Of a stretch of DNA of 64,000 nt, positions 37,770 through 50,613 are shown one piece after another. Source of the stretch: Dioscorea cayenensis subsp. rotundata. Lineage: Eukaryota; Streptophyta; Magnoliopsida; Dioscoreales; Dioscoreaceae. The DNA is taken from NCBI RefSeq assembly GCF_009730915.1, contig NC_052488.1, positions 18,160,305 through 18,224,304 on the forward strand. The letters are read 5' to 3'. The notes beneath the pieces were generated by a model. The model made no database searches, was not told where the DNA came from, and saw only the letters and a list, made by a program, of their open reading frames with translations. The position numbers and the translations under genes are program-made. The first letter of the stretch is position 1, and every line of letters begins with the position of its first letter.

Positions 37770-39663
37770 CTAAACCAAGAATTACAAACTCTGATTAATT
37801 CTTGAAGGAACCCAAAAGACTTGAATTAAGAAGAAAGTTTCATGCTTTGTGGTAATTGAAACAATTATCTAAAATGTTAGGATACATTCACATCCAGTCA
37901 AGGTCACAAACACATTGAAAATGACAATTTTGAGAAGGAAATTAAAAAAATTGACGTGATTATATACCTATAAAATTATATAATGGAATGCCAGGTTCCT
38001 CTAGGTGTGGATGATCTTGACCAATTCCCCTGGTGTGGGTCTTAGGTCATTTGTTTCAACTACTATTGAAACAATCATACTTGGACTCTTTTTATCAAAC
38101 ACCCAAATGTATCTTGTTCTTTTAAAATAGTATCATAAACCGTCATCTTGCCTTCAAGGCTTGCATCTCTTAGAATCTAAGAGATGGCACTACCATCCTC
38201 TTTTGGTTTGACAATTAGACAAATGGTTGTGCTCAAATAAATCTCTAGCTAGAAACCTTCAGGAACACACATCAATCACTAGGCATTGTCAAAGATATAT
38301 TGTCTATTTCTAATCTTGCATTCCTGATGTCGCATCCCTCCCTCGTTGATTTGTTTGCCAAAATCTCAAGACTTTCTCCACGTTGTGGTGACACAAAGTG
38401 GTAGTGCCTTTCCTCTAACGGTAGTTTCTCAGTCAAATCTTTTTATAGTTTCTAACCCATACTATTAAGAAGAGTGCCCCAAAAAGTTAACATTTTTAGT
38501 TGGCTCTCCTAGAATAATCAGATTCTTACTTTGGATAACCTCACCAAATGTGGATGCAATAGACTACCGACAGCTATATGTGTTTTTTTATCACTGAGAT
38601 AGTGAATCAGTAGATCATAAGTTTACATTTTACTCATTTGCAGCATGGGCTTGGAATCACCACTGCTTATTGCTTATGTTACCCTTCTGCCCAAGGTCTT
38701 TGAGTGACCTATAGGGATCCAGAAGACAGACCCTCCGATCCCTCATAAAAAAACATGAAATTTCCTATTGAGGATCATCCTTTAGAACAATTGGTTAGAA
38801 TGGAAGATGCATATTTTCAAATAAAAAATGCCATTTGCCAATCATTATTTTGTATAAAATTAGTCACATATTTTGTGGATGTTTACATTTTTTGAGACAA
38901 AAAAGGCAAACCGATAGGATTCCATCTTGTACTCAAGAGATGTTTAGAATTTTTGATCTTGTGAAAGTAAAGCAGTTGATCCTGATGAGTCAATGTCTAA
39001 TTTGGAGGCCAACTAATTTTATAGGCATTCTATTTCTCAATGTCTACCCAGGAGATTCTTCTCTCAATATTGTTCTGAGGTATCATTTTTTTCTTTATTT
39101 TCTTTTGTAGTTGTGTTTCTTCTCCACCTTGAATGCTCTCGTCGCTCAATATGCTAGGCAATGAGTTTATATAGCTACAGGTTAGTGTATCTTGACATTG
39201 AAGTGAGACCATTCTACATACACCAAGGGGCCCAATTAAGTATTAAGGTAGTGCTTTGCATGTCTAATCCCTGGCTAGATTGTTCTAACTTGATTTTTAG
39301 TTTTGATTAATCTATGTGCTAATTAATTGCATGCTAATCGCAGCTTATTTCCAACAACTCCCTGCTCTATCATGTTCTCGTTGTAACTCTTTTTTTGTTT
39401 ACTTGAATACGGTTTATCCATTTTAAAAAAAAAAACATTAAAAGAATAGTAACTCTTTCCTTTACATAGTGAAGGGAGAGTGAAAGATCAACTCACTCTC
39501 ATAATATTTGTTGAATTGAGTGTCTTGTCCATCTTATCAGTCACACACACACACAAAAGCATTAAATCAAGAAATACTCACCAAAAACTTAATTTTTAAC
39601 CCTAAAACTGTAAAAATTCAGTAATCAAAACAAAAGATTATGAACATTAGATATTGATTTCAC
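37770..39663. other. Intron 1 of the annexin pseudogene
   Basis: No element ends were found. The plus strand has a 91-codon open stretch (38835-39110) with no family signature. A CA microsatellite lies near 39541-39555. Confidence 0.4.
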
Positions 39664-39723
39664 CTTTGAAGGTTTTAAAGATGTCCATAGCGTTCCCATA
39701 TGAGGCACCGTCAACGTTGCCAT

Positions 39724-40398
39724 TTTCCCTGCAAGATTGAAAAATCTATGAAGAAAAACACACTAAAAACGAGTTATTTATAAAGTGTGGGCAAATGGGA
39801 ACGGCGCAAGCTAAGTATTAAGTAGGAATGATCACAGCCATCCATATGATTATGATGGCGCCAAATAGACTTTGACTTTGGCTGGCTTAAGTATGAATTC
39901 GAGATTTTTGAGAAAGGCGATAAGCACCAGAACTTCAAGACTAATTCTCACCCTCATAATTAATAACAATTAATAAAATTGATGTTTTTATATGTTGGGA
40001 TTTTGCTTTTAATTTGACTATTTGTTTTTTCCCAATACTGAAATTTTTACCATCTTCACTTCATTAATTATTTAAAAAATAATAATAATTTTACTATTAA
40101 TTTTCCATTATCTACTATGCAAATAAAATGAAGAATTTTCCACTATAGAATGATCAACAAAACAAATTTTTTGTCTTTTTGTGTTTTTCAAACATCAAGA
40201 TTTGGAGTTTTATTTTAATTTTGATTTACAAATATTTTTGTTTTTATTAATCTGAAAGCTTATGTAATTTATCATAACCATCATTTTTTAAAGATTATAT
40301 TTAAATAATACATTAAAATTAATAATTCAATATTAGAATTTTTAATTTTTAAACTTTTTCACATATTTTAATTATCCACAATTTTTATATGATATAGA
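39724..40398. other. Promoter-side flank of the annexin pseudogene
   Basis: It contains a block near 39826-39858 (gaatgatcacagcc, tccat) also found upstream of the intact annexin near 45961-45985. The duplication therefore included the promoter. The rest is AT-rich. Confidence 0.5.
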
Positions 40399-41269
40399 GG
40401 GCCCGTTTGGTGGACATGATAAAAACGATAGGATATGATATACTATCATATCCTACTACTATTCTTTGTTTTGTGTGCCAATAAAATATAACAGGCTAAT
40501 CCTACTTGCCCACTTTATCCTTACGGACATATGATAATAAATGAGAGTAACATGTAGGATATGATAAAAAAAAATTAAATTTACAATTTTACCCTATTAT
40601 ATGGTTTTTCTCCCCAATCTAGGATTTTATTATATCTCTTATTTTGATTTTTTTTTTTTTAACCCGATGCTTGGGACAAGAAGCTTGCCAACAACTAGAT
40701 ATGACATTGATTTCACTATTTACGTAGGGTTTTTGGCATTTGAAGTGGTTAAAGGGTTTCTTCGTCGATCTCATTCTTGACCATGTTATTTTTCTTCTTA
40801 ATTTTTTTTTTTATCATGTCTTATTTTTAGTTTCTCTGAATGATTTTTTTTAATTGATTTTGATATTTATTTGGCTATATTGATGATTTTGTGTATGATT
40901 TTCTCCAAGAAAATAGGTATGAACTATAATTTTAAAAAATTGATGATATAATAATCAATATATTTGTAGACATTATTTATGAGTTATTTAAAAAAATAAT
41001 AATTGAAACTAATAAATCTATCGATAAGTAAATCTTTAAAAAATACAAAAACTATTTTGGAAAAAGATATATATATATATATAACTATATCATATCATTC
41101 ATATCATATCCTATCATTATCTAGTCCACTTCAAACATAAAATAGGATAACAAAATACTATAGTGTACACCAAATTTAAGATATAATATGAGCCACATGT
41201 TCTTTTCTACTCTTATCTAGTCCTCATATTATATCCATCTATATCCTCTCTTGTCCACCAAATGGACCC
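40399..41269. mobile_element. TTTGGTGGAC-type MITE (candidate)
   Basis: The left end reads GGGCCCGTTTGGTGGACA and the right end, reverse-complemented, GGGTCCATTTGGTGGACA. Internal sequence has many AGGATATGAT/ATCATATCCT motifs in both orientations close to the ends. It is non-coding and about 870 bp. I could not find a convincing target duplication, so the superfamily (Harbinger or hAT) is open. Confidence 0.65.
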
Positions 41270-41885
41270 TAATGTATAATCACTTTTAAGAAGAGAAGAC
41301 TTGAACAACAACAACAGCTCTCCAGGATGAAGAACCCACAATGACAGTTTATATTTTAATAGTACTTAAAATAAAATACCAGGTTATCTATATATAGATA
41401 TATATATTAAGTAGAAAACACTTCGTTCCTTAGAATTAAAAGGAAAATATACCAGGTTATTTAGTGTCGTACGTTGTGATTGTAATTTTAATTTTTATAC
41501 CCAAATTTGATAGTATAAAAAATTTATCCACTTGTACTGTATAGCTGTACTCTGACATTCTCTTGTAGTATACTCTCAATCTATTTATAAATTAAATATG
41601 GAACAAAAAAAAAAACTTGTACTATGCTATAGCTCAAAACTTCACGTATCAAACAAATCTTTAGAATAAAAAGAGCACCGCCATTCCTATCAGGTTTTCT
41701 CCATCCCATCCCTAATTTTACTGCCCATTTTCTTTCCATGATAACAAACATGAAAAAATTAAAACAAATACAGTGCCTAAATCCAAACGAACACAGGTGG
41801 CTCTTAAAAAATGATGCAAATAGTACACAATCAGCATAAATAAAAGCTATTATTCAATAATTCACAAACTCACACACAGAGATAA
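41270..41885. other. Downstream flank of the intact annexin gene
   Basis: AT-rich; includes the presumed 3' untranslated region. No other feature was seen. Confidence 0.5.
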
Positions 41886-44800
41886 CTAATGATTCGGACC
41901 AACAAGCGCAAGGAGAAAGGTCCGATAGTGGGCAGAGGTTTCTGAATGGATTGCTTCACTCAACTGCTTGTGATATTTCTTATGGTATTCAGCTTTGATG
42001 TATTGCATATCAATCTCTGCCCTGGTAACTACAACCCTGATAAGGGCTGTGTCATTCGTCCCTAGCCCTTTCATCGCCTTACGCAAAGCCTGGGGGAAAG
42101 GATTCAAGATAGAACAAGTCAGGAACTCACTGATGAATATTGGTTTAAAGTTGGTAATGATCATTGTTGGTTTTACTCCCTTAATCAAAAACATATTTGT
42201 TTTAATCTCACCATCCAATTTCATGACTAATGTCATTCACAGGTCACTATGGTTGCAGTTTAAGCTGATGTGGTATCACATTGTGACCAACCTACCTGAT
42301 TGTATATCCACTTTTTTCTTTGGAAAGAGAAAATAACAGAAATAATTTTTGCCAAGAAAGTGTACCCGCAGCTCTTCAAAATGACAGTGGTATAAACCTA
42401 TAATAATATATTCCCTATAACTAGGCTGGCCAAAAAAAAAAAACCAAATGTTCTACATGCGAAACTATAGCATTGCCAGACGCAAGGATCAAAGAACCTC
42501 ATAGTAGAACTCATGATTTTTGTTTAATCTTTTGTCTAACCTTAGACGTGTTATCAGACTTACAGCCTGGACAAGAACTTGTTACTCTCAAGGCTCATAA
42601 CATATCAAACTCTCAGAAGTCAAAAATTGCAAACTTCTATATGTGTGTCAGACAGGTCTGCTAAATTTTAGTGATCACAAGTACATGAAAAGAAACAAAT
42701 GCCATCTAAACATTTCTGTTTAAGTTTGCATACAAACAAAGCCAAGTCAAGAAAGATACCTTCGCAAAGTACTTTCCAGGATTCTCCGCACATCTCAAAA
42801 TTGTAAGAAGAGCAAATTCAAAAAGTCCAGAAGTTTCACCCTTTACAGCCTACAATGCACAAGATTCTTAAAATAAGAAAGAAATAAAATCAAAGAAACA
42901 GGAAGAACAGGAAGGACAATGCATTGGAAGTGTTACCTTTTCAAGGGAATTATCGTAAGCCTGGTGGTAAGAACGTGCAACAGCAGCCAGATGTGCACTG
43001 CTTCTTTCACTAAATACATGGATGAAAGTGTTCTCATCAGTTCCGAAACGCTTCTCACCAGCTTTATAGAGATGTTTTGCGTCATGGGTCACCATAGCGT
43101 GATCAACCTCAGGGCCTTCATAGCGCGGCCTAGTTATGTAGGCAAGCAGTAACTGACCAGAAAAGTGGGAAAAAAAAACCATTACAATCTGATTTTCCAA
43201 CACATGCCTATTGAGTGCCTCAATTAAAGCAGGATAAGTATCTCCTCTAAACTTTGCAACTGTATGACACCCTACAAGAACCGTATATTGCACAATACTT
43301 TATACATTACTTGAGAAAAAGAAAACCTTTTGGTGATCTCCAGAGGCTTGATAATTAATATCATGTTCAAGATAAGTACGAAATCTTGCATGATATATCT
43401 GTTTGATTGTCTGTATCTGTGACGGAGTTCGTGAACATATAACTTCAGTTGCTCCACGCAGGTCAATGACATCTCCACTTAGCGCCTGCCTCAGAACAGT
43501 TGCATCACGGGCCGCAGGATCATGAATCCACAGAAGCATTGCTTTCTAGCAAAGAAATTATAGTCAAAATGTTACATGGAAGTGTTAGTAATGTTAACGC
43601 AAAACCGTTAATGATGATAGATTATTTCTCCTCGAAATATATGCCTTCTTAAATCCAGCAGCAATTTACTGCAGACAAATAGAAAGCAGTCTATACAGGA
43701 TCTGTAACCTTGTCTCACTTCAGACTATATGACATAACCCACAAACAAATTAATTCCTGTCCAGACTCCAAACACACTATTGAAGAACTAGTCAAGTTCG
43801 AACTGCTCTCTAGTTCACATAAATGTCATACAGTCTGAACTAGAAATAATCATATTAATTTGAAAGTGTTATATTTCCAAATAAAGCAGCATTCGGTACC
43901 ATCACTAGACAATCAACTTTAATCACTCCAAAGAAAAAGAAACCCTAATTACCTTGAGGTTACCACTGAGCTCTGAGGACAAGCGCTCAATAAGCTCCTG
44001 AGAATACATGGCTCTGTATTCTTGTTGAATGAGGGCTCTCTGTGCTGCATCACGATGAGCAAGGATACTCACAACTTTGGCACTGTCACAGCCAAACCCT
44101 AAGCCAAGCAACCCAGCAGTTAAACTTTAATTATTGTGCATGAATGTAGAGAAATAATACAAAGAGCTTGACTTCAAGTAAGAAAAGGTGTACAGTGTGT
44201 GCTATTTAAAACCATTACCTAAAAGATCAGGTATTCATTAACATACAGTTGAGTGCACAAAAAAATTAAAAATGCCATGTTTCAGAAGGAAATGTTAAAA
44301 ATTGCACACATTTAGATTATCACCTGTAACATTAGTGTACTGGAATGCTAGATAATTCTGTTGTTTTAGTGGGTTCTAACTTCAAGATTTTTATCATTTA
44401 CATAATCATACCACAAAGTTAAGTTTTGTGTAGCATGAACTGACAGGCAGAAACTCATAGTGTTACCAAATTCGGGGACTTTCAGAAGTAGTGTGGCTAA
44501 TGAGGTATGGGAATCCTATTGGAATTAGGTCCCAAGAATCTTCGACTGATGAAGGATGATGGTTAACTGAAAAGGAAATAAGAACACTGAAGGTAAAGGA
44601 AAAGCTCACATTGAACATGACAAGGCTAAGTTATGCATATACCTCTTTCTTGAAACCTTATTATCAAAACAAAACAAGACCTTGATAAAAAGACAGATGA
44701 TGATATTAATATCATTGTACAATTATAACATCTTGGTACCAGTTATGCTTGGGATTTTTACTTGCATACCCTTTAAAATTAAGACATTGCTTATATACCC

Positions 44801-45834
44801 CTTATAAATCATTTTTATTTGCTTATATACTCTTCTAACCAAAACTTAACTAAAAAATTTTATAAAAAAAGTACCCTCTACTCTTTATCCATCTTTGGAA
44901 ACAGAAAAATACTTAAAAAAAAAAAAGGTAATGATCAATTTATATTTTGATAAACTTTATAAGTTGATTTTCAACTACAAAGGTGTATAAGCAAAAAAGT
45001 GCATTGTACATGTGTATATTAGCAAATATGATTTTTATGAGGGTACATTAGCAATTACCCACTTTTACAGAAAAGTATGCAAGCAATGTTTACATAATAC
45101 TTTCCCAAACATGCTTGAATATCTCCATCTGGCTAAGAGATATTCTTTTACAAAAGAAGGGAGCCACAGCCTCAAAAATTTCTTAATTGAAATCAAACCC
45201 CACCTAGCTTACAATGGGCATGTCCCACAAACCACTGAAAAAAACAAGGGTGAAACATTCATCATCTATCACAAAAAATGAAATACAAGACATTTCAACA
45301 ACCCTATCATTTCAAAAAATCAGAAGCTCATCACCACTCTACTGACAGCAGAGGCAGAGACCCTTTGAGTCATTCCCTGAAGAAGGCACTTGATTGAACA
45401 TACAAACCAATAAACCCTCATATCTGAATTTCCACAAAACATCCTATTCTCTCAATTCTGTAGCAGATATACTTACAACTCTTGAGCTCTCCTCACTTCC
45501 AAACCCATTGAGAATTAAACAATACATCTCAAAAACCATCACAAAGATCACTAATTTGAACAATGCTCCCAACCAATCAAACAAGACAAAAACCCTAAAA
45601 TTTAGGTTACCAAATCAACAACTTAGATCAACCAATAGAACAACAAGAAATTCAAAATCCAACAAACAAATAATCATTAAACCCTAAATTTCAATCTTGA
45701 AACCACAAAAATTCACATATCAAAAGAAAATATTCTGATAATTAACGATTAGGATCACCTTTGAAGGCTTTGTAGAGGTCTATAGCATCTTGACGTGGGG
45801 AAGACAGCACCGGAGGCACGGTCAGGGTCGCCAT
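41886..45834 (-). CDS. Annexin, D5-like, six exons
   Basis: Annexins are cytosolic proteins that bind acidic membrane lipids in a calcium-dependent way. Coding exons are 45834-45759, 44098-43953, 43545-43327, 43152-42937, 42849-42760 and 42089-41886; every border is AG/GT and phases match, giving 316 aa, the normal length for plant annexins. Four annexin repeats are visible. Repeat I opens AFKGFGCD and repeat [11 protein letters not shown], the two repeats that usually keep type II calcium sites in plants. [16 protein letters not shown] in repeat I and the C-terminal [14 protein letters not shown] resemble the D5 type. The ATG at 45834 gives MATLTVP, the same start as the decayed duplicate. 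No frameshift or stop was seen. Confidence 0.92.
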
Positions 45835-46422
45835 TTTTCTTGAAAGATTGAAAAGCACAAGAAGATAAACACGATTTTAGTGAAGCAATGATGAGGGGCC
45901 CACGGCTCGACTTTTGTTGAAAGCTGGTACCGTCTTACGCGTCCTCTGTTTTAAAAGAAGGGATGATCACAGCCGTCCATTTGATGGTGATGAGCAATAC
46001 TTTTCAAGACTTAATTAAAGAACTGTAGGTCTAAAAGGACAGGACAATCTTTATTATTTTGTCTTTTTCTTTATGTGTTTTTAAAGGAAGGACATCTTGT
46101 TATTTATCAATTGTTAGGTTTTATTTTTACTTGTGGGTTTGGTAAGGTACTTTATTATAATTAATGATTTTTTTTTTTTTGTATAAAGTAATTAATGATT
46201 TTCTTTTAAAAACGTTTCTTGCTGATTAAAAGAACACTTTCTTTCTTTCTTTCTTTTTTTTGGTTAAAACTTTGTCTTTGTGTCTTGTTTTGGGGCTCTT
46301 AATTTAATTATTAAATATTTGCTTTAATCCCTCTATTCAATTTTCTCTATTTGGGGTGCTAATTTTCCAATGGAAAAAACATCACAAAACAGGAAAAACA
46401 ATACAAAATTCAGCAGGTTACA
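45835..46422. other. Annexin promoter region
   Basis: The annexin gene (minus) lies downstream of the F-box gene, also minus, leaving about 590 bp for the F-box 3' end and the annexin promoter. A block near 45961-45985 is shared with the annexin pseudogene flank. T-rich tracts follow. Confidence 0.5.
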
Positions 46423-47353
46423 TTACATGACTAAAATATCATCATCTTCAGAGTCATCAAAATACTCTTGTGCAGTTCTACAACCTTCATATTTGAAGGT
46501 TTTGATATAAGAAGCTCTTCTCAAAATCTCATCATCAATTTCAAGAGCAAAACAACCCTTGACCTCCAACCTCTCCAAATTCCTACACCCATTTACAATC
46601 ACCATCAATGACTCTTTCTCCATGTATGACTTGCTCAAATTCAAGTACTTCAATTTGGGAATAAGATTAACCATTGCCAATGCATCTTCATGCTTCACAT
46701 ACCCTGTCATGCTTAACCCCACTAGATTTCTGCACTTCAGATTGATCTCCTTCACTACTTCCAAAAAACATCTTGGCTTGCACTGCATTTCCAAATATTC
46801 AAGCTCTTTAAACCCTGCTACAAACTCAGGTATCATCATCTCATCTTGTGAAAGCAGACGAGGTAAAACAATGATCTTCAATCTTGAACACCTGCCAAAT
46901 ATATATGTATTCATAAATTAAGACAGACCAAATTAATATTAATATATATATATATACATCATGTGAAGTTAATCAGAAGAGCTTCAAATAAACTTATAAA
47001 TATTACTCATTGCAGAAGCTGGTAAGCTGAGCTAGAGCTGCATCAAGCCATGGAGGGAAGAAGAGCTCGATGGCAAAGCCGGCACTCCGGTGAAGAACTA
47101 GTTTCATGAAGTTGATGACTGAGAGAGATTTGAGGGAGTAGAGAGATGTGAATCTGTGAGCAAAGTGGCTCCATGGCATGAAGTCTAGTGAGCTAAAGTT
47201 GAGAACTTTCCAGCAGTGAGGATCAAGAGAAGCTTTGTGCCATGATTTGCAGACAAAAGGAACACCAAGAACCATGTCATCAAGGCCTAACCTTCTGAAG
47301 ATGCTCACCAAGCAGTCTATTTCCATGTCTTCCCATCTCCTTCTCATCTCCAT
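46423..47353 (-). CDS. F-box/LRR-repeat protein, two exons
   Basis: F-box proteins bring substrates to SCF ubiquitin ligases. Exon 1 is 47353-47007 and exon 2 is 46891-46423, joined in frame (GA|G) to give 271 aa. Residues about 5-45 form the F-box (WEDMEIDCLVSIFRR, VPFVCKSWHKA, DPHCWKVL). The rest has short leucine-rich repeats (FKELEYLEMQC, CRNLVGLSMTGY, IPKLKYLNLSKSY, CRNLERLEVKGC), and the protein ends with an acidic tail (DDSEDDDILVM). The pattern fits the At3g48880/SKIP19-like group. The frame extends upstream without an ATG, so MEMRRRW at 47353 is the start. Intron 1 is 115 bp. Confidence 0.85.
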
Positions 47354-48474
47354 GTCTATATTGAATGCAAGCAAATAAAAATGGGGGAAACCAAATAAAT
47401 AGTGGTAAATTGGTTACCAAATTGTTAGAGAAATAAAATGCAAATAAAGGAGTCAAGTTAAAAGAAGCACAAGAGAAATGCCCAAGTCATGCCAACATTC
47501 TAGAAAGCAACGTTAGTATGCAACTACTTTTGAAAATTAAGATGAATTAGAAAGGAGAATATTCAGACAATAATAAATAGAAAATTAAATAAAAATCAAA
47601 GATAAGTTATTCTAGAACCACCTACCTCCAAGCATTAAATGTTAAATTAGTTTTATAGAAAATTACTTTTAAGGCCCTGCATAGTTTCAACGTGACAAAA
47701 TATTTTACTGGTTAATAAGCGTCTATTTTTTTCATATTTCATTTTTGGCCTCCATCACTCCTTGCTCTCTGCACTGTACGTAGCCATCACCACTCCTCCC
47801 TTGGCCCTCATTAACCCTAACTTCAGCTAGATTCTATCATTCTCAGCACCGCCTTCACCATCATTAGTGGCATATGTCTCTTCCTCATCAGTTCGGATTA
47901 ATTTGGGCATCGGACTCTAAGACTTATCAAAGTTTTTACCCGCTCTACACACTTACCTAGACATGGCGCAAAGCCAGCCCCAACCGTGCCCACACATCAG
48001 CTCTCAACGAAACACTTTATTATGTATACAAATGGCGAGGCGAGGAGAGCATGTCATTAAAAGACCGGTCTAATGGTGAAAGATGGCCACCACTTATATA
48101 CACCAAAAGAGTCCATCTAATAACTAATATGGGGGTAAAAGGGGTTCATTGCATCTCCGATCTTAAGGTTGCACTATTTCCTGATCTTCTCGTGCGGAAT
48201 TATCTCTGTTCTTGGTTTTGAAGCCCTAATCTTAGTGGATTCCGGTTGGAGTAGATCAAGGATTAAGTTGGCTTCTTGGAGTCAAAAGAAATGCAAAGAA
48301 TTCATTACCACGGGAGGAAAGTAGGTCTTGAAGATAGCAAGGTTGAAGCCGAAAGGAATGTGGATGGTGTCAAAAACGAGGATGGAAGTTTCAATACGAG
48401 TTTTTGCGGACATTTGGAGTTGTTATGGTGGTCAATGTCTCCGAGGAGGTTGTGGTTAAAGGAGGGTAAACATG
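47354..48474. other. Upstream of the F-box gene, then unassigned repeat-like DNA
   Basis: The first 700 bp are AT-rich and may hold the F-box promoter. From about 48050 the sequence becomes GC-richer and looks like transposon or leader DNA ('ggagttgttatggtggtcaatg'). The frame that runs into the viral reverse transcriptase starts here at 48276, but its first 65 or so codons do not look viral, so the virus-host junction is near 48475. Confidence 0.4.
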
Positions 48475-49712
48475 TAATTTGGAAAAAAAATTTAGAAAAA
48501 GAAGAAATAATAGGAGATAACCCTTGGAAACATTGGGATAAAAATAAAATTTTTTGCAAATTAGAATTAAAAGATCCAGATTTTAGGATTCAGAATAAAA
48601 AGATAGAATCTACCAATGAAAACATACAAGAATATAAAATGCATATAAATGACTTATTAAAACTAGGTGTAATAAGAAGAAGTACTAGTAGACATAGAAG
48701 TCCAGCTTTCATTGTTAACAAACATAGTGAGCAAATTAGAGGAAAAAGTAGAATGATGATAGATTATCGAAGATTAAATGATAATACTATAGAAGATGCG
48801 TATGATATTCCAGATAAAACTGAACTAATTAATTCTATCCAGACAAGTACAATTTTTAGTAAGTTTGACTGTAAGTCAGGATTTTGGCAAGTTAAAATGG
48901 ATCCTTCCAGTATAGAATGGACTGCATTTACTTGTCCTTCAGGTCATTTTGAATGGCTCGTAATGCCATTTGGATTAAAAAATGCACCTAGTATATTCCA
49001 ACGAAAAATGGATAATATATTTGGAAAATATAAAAATTTTGTGTGTTTATATAGACGATATTTTGGTACATAGTAAAACTAAACAAGAACATATAAGCCA
49101 TTTGAAATTAATTCTCAGTGAATTTTTAAAACATGGAATCATCATTAGTGGTAAAAAAGCCCAGTTTTTTCGAAAAAATATTGAATTCTTAGGAGTAGAA
49201 ATAGGAAATGGTAAGATTAAGTTACAACCACATATAGCCAAGAAAATATTAGATACACCACTTATTAGAGATGTTAAGACATTGCAACAATTTTTAGGAC
49301 TAGTAAATTATGCTAGACCTTTTATTAAAAACTTAAGTAAACTCATAGGGCCCTTGTATAGTAAAAGTTCTTTAACAGGAGTTAAAATATTTAATATAGA
49401 AGATGATAAACAAATAAATAAGATCAAGGAATTAGTACAAACACTGCCAGATCTTAGGTTACCATTAGATTCAGACTATATGATTGTAGAATCAGATGGT
49501 TGTGAGTTAGGATGGGGTGCAGTATTAAAGACAAGACCCCATAAATATAGTCCAAAAACTGAAGAATTAATTTGTCGATATAATAGTGGTAAATACAAAG
49601 AAAAAGGACCAACTCATAGTATAGATCAGGAGGTATTAGCAGTTTGTTATGCATTAGATAGTTTTAGATTATTTCTCATAAATAAAAAAGAAATTCTAGT
49701 AAGAACAGATAT
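48475..49712 (+). pseudogene. Endogenous pararetrovirus reverse transcriptase/RNase H segment
   Basis: This is an integrated copy of part of a Caulimoviridae-like polymerase, which copies pregenomic RNA into DNA in plant cells. Reverse transcriptase motifs appear in order: MIDYRRLND, FSKFDCKSGFWQVKMD, MPFGLKNAPSIFQ and YIDDILVHS (49048-49074). A frameshift separates the first part (frame ending with a stop at 49073) from the YIDD part, which is open to 49743. RNase H follows (VESDGCELGWGAVL, SIDQEVLAVCYAL, VRTD) and is cut off straight after the third acidic residue. The protease that should precede it is not on this strand. The low GC differs from the coding exons nearby. Confidence 0.88.
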
Positions 49713-50613
49713 CATCAATGTCAATATGACCAGAAGAAATTAGGTTATATAAGAAGTCTGGATTTACCAGTTGATCTAAGGGAGGTTCAAGAGTTAATTC
49801 ATCGAATAAGCTACATTTACTAAATTCTAGAAGGTTTTCATGGGTTTTTTCTTGATATTTAGAAGGAGTTGGATTTTTTGGATTTTTACAATTTTCACAA
49901 CAGGATTGGTTTTTTGCATCAAAATATTCAGAGGCATATGATAATAAAGGTACTTCTATAAAACTAATTCCAGAGGAAGTTATAGTGCATCCATGAAAGA
50001 AATTTATTATTATATTAAGTCCTATAATAAACCGGGTTCTTCTAGTACTGAAATTTCTTAAGCTTATATTCCCGTTGAAATGTAAATAATTTGTTAGCTG
50101 TTTTCCTTGGAAAAAACTAATCTTACATGGAGCCAATTGTTGAGTATATGTAAATAATTGGCCATCCATTTGCTCTGCCTTATACTGTTTTTCTAAAGGA
50201 ATTTTTTGTTTATACTGTGATGGAATTAAGCTTTCATCTATGACAGAATTAGAGCATCCAGTGTCAATAAGTCCTAATACATCTAGAATCCAGTCATTAA
50301 TTTGAATTCTACACGGAATTTTTATACTATAGATAGGTGCAATTTCTAAGGTTGGATTTGTTTCAAAATGTTCTCCAGTTACTTCTCCTAAGTTTTCTTT
50401 TATCGTAGATTCTTCTTCTAGGTTTGCTAGTTGATCTAGTTGTTCTTGGTAAACTACTTCTCTAGTCTTTTGTAGTTTTTGTGTTATTCTATTTAGAAAG
50501 TTATTGTGATTTTCCCAAAGTTGTTGTTGGTTAATCTTCATAGTTTTATAATGATTTTTAATCTCATTACTTATACAAGGATGATTGAATAAATCAAATT
50601 TATTTATTTCCAT
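49696..50613 (-). pseudogene. Endogenous pararetrovirus protease-containing ORF
   Basis: A frame of 305 codons. The N-terminal third is Gln/Asn/Glu-rich. A retropepsin-like motif GLIDTGCSNS lies near 50237-50274 and FIIGLNIIINFFHG supports the protease fold. A cysteine pair, CCENC, is near the end. The last 15 or so codons are antisense to the end of the plus-strand RNase H, so the frame runs across a rearrangement breakpoint and its natural continuation is lost. Its start overlaps the stop of the ORF before it. Confidence 0.75.
49708..49713. other. Inversion breakpoint in the viral insert
   Basis: Plus-strand polymerase and minus-strand protease sequences meet at or next to GATATC, a perfect 6-bp palindrome. 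Each side reads as normal viral protein up to this point. Confidence 0.6.

Larger units (their letters stand above)
26423..39723 (-). pseudogene. Annexin D5-like pseudogene, tandem duplicate split by two retrotransposons
   Basis: Six exon remnants match the intact annexin at 41886-45834 one for one: 39723-39664, 37769-37621, 31823-31607, 31210-30996, 30909-30818 and 26626-26423. Defects are plain. Exon 1 has a 16-base deletion. Exon 3 has a two-base deletion, its acceptor AG reads AA and its donor GT reads GA. Exon 4 has lost its acceptor AG and has a frameshift and a stop. Exon 5 has a two-base insertion. Exons 2 and 6 stay open, and exon 6 still ends in GPNH. Two copia elements lie in the introns between exons 6 and 5 and between exons 3 and 2. 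Without them the gene would span about 4.4 kb, close to the 3.9 kb of its neighbour. Confidence 0.88.

Noticed and set aside
38835..39110. 91-codon plus-strand ORF in the annexin pseudogene intron, considered as a LINE fragment
   Set aside because: No reverse transcriptase or endonuclease motif could be identified.
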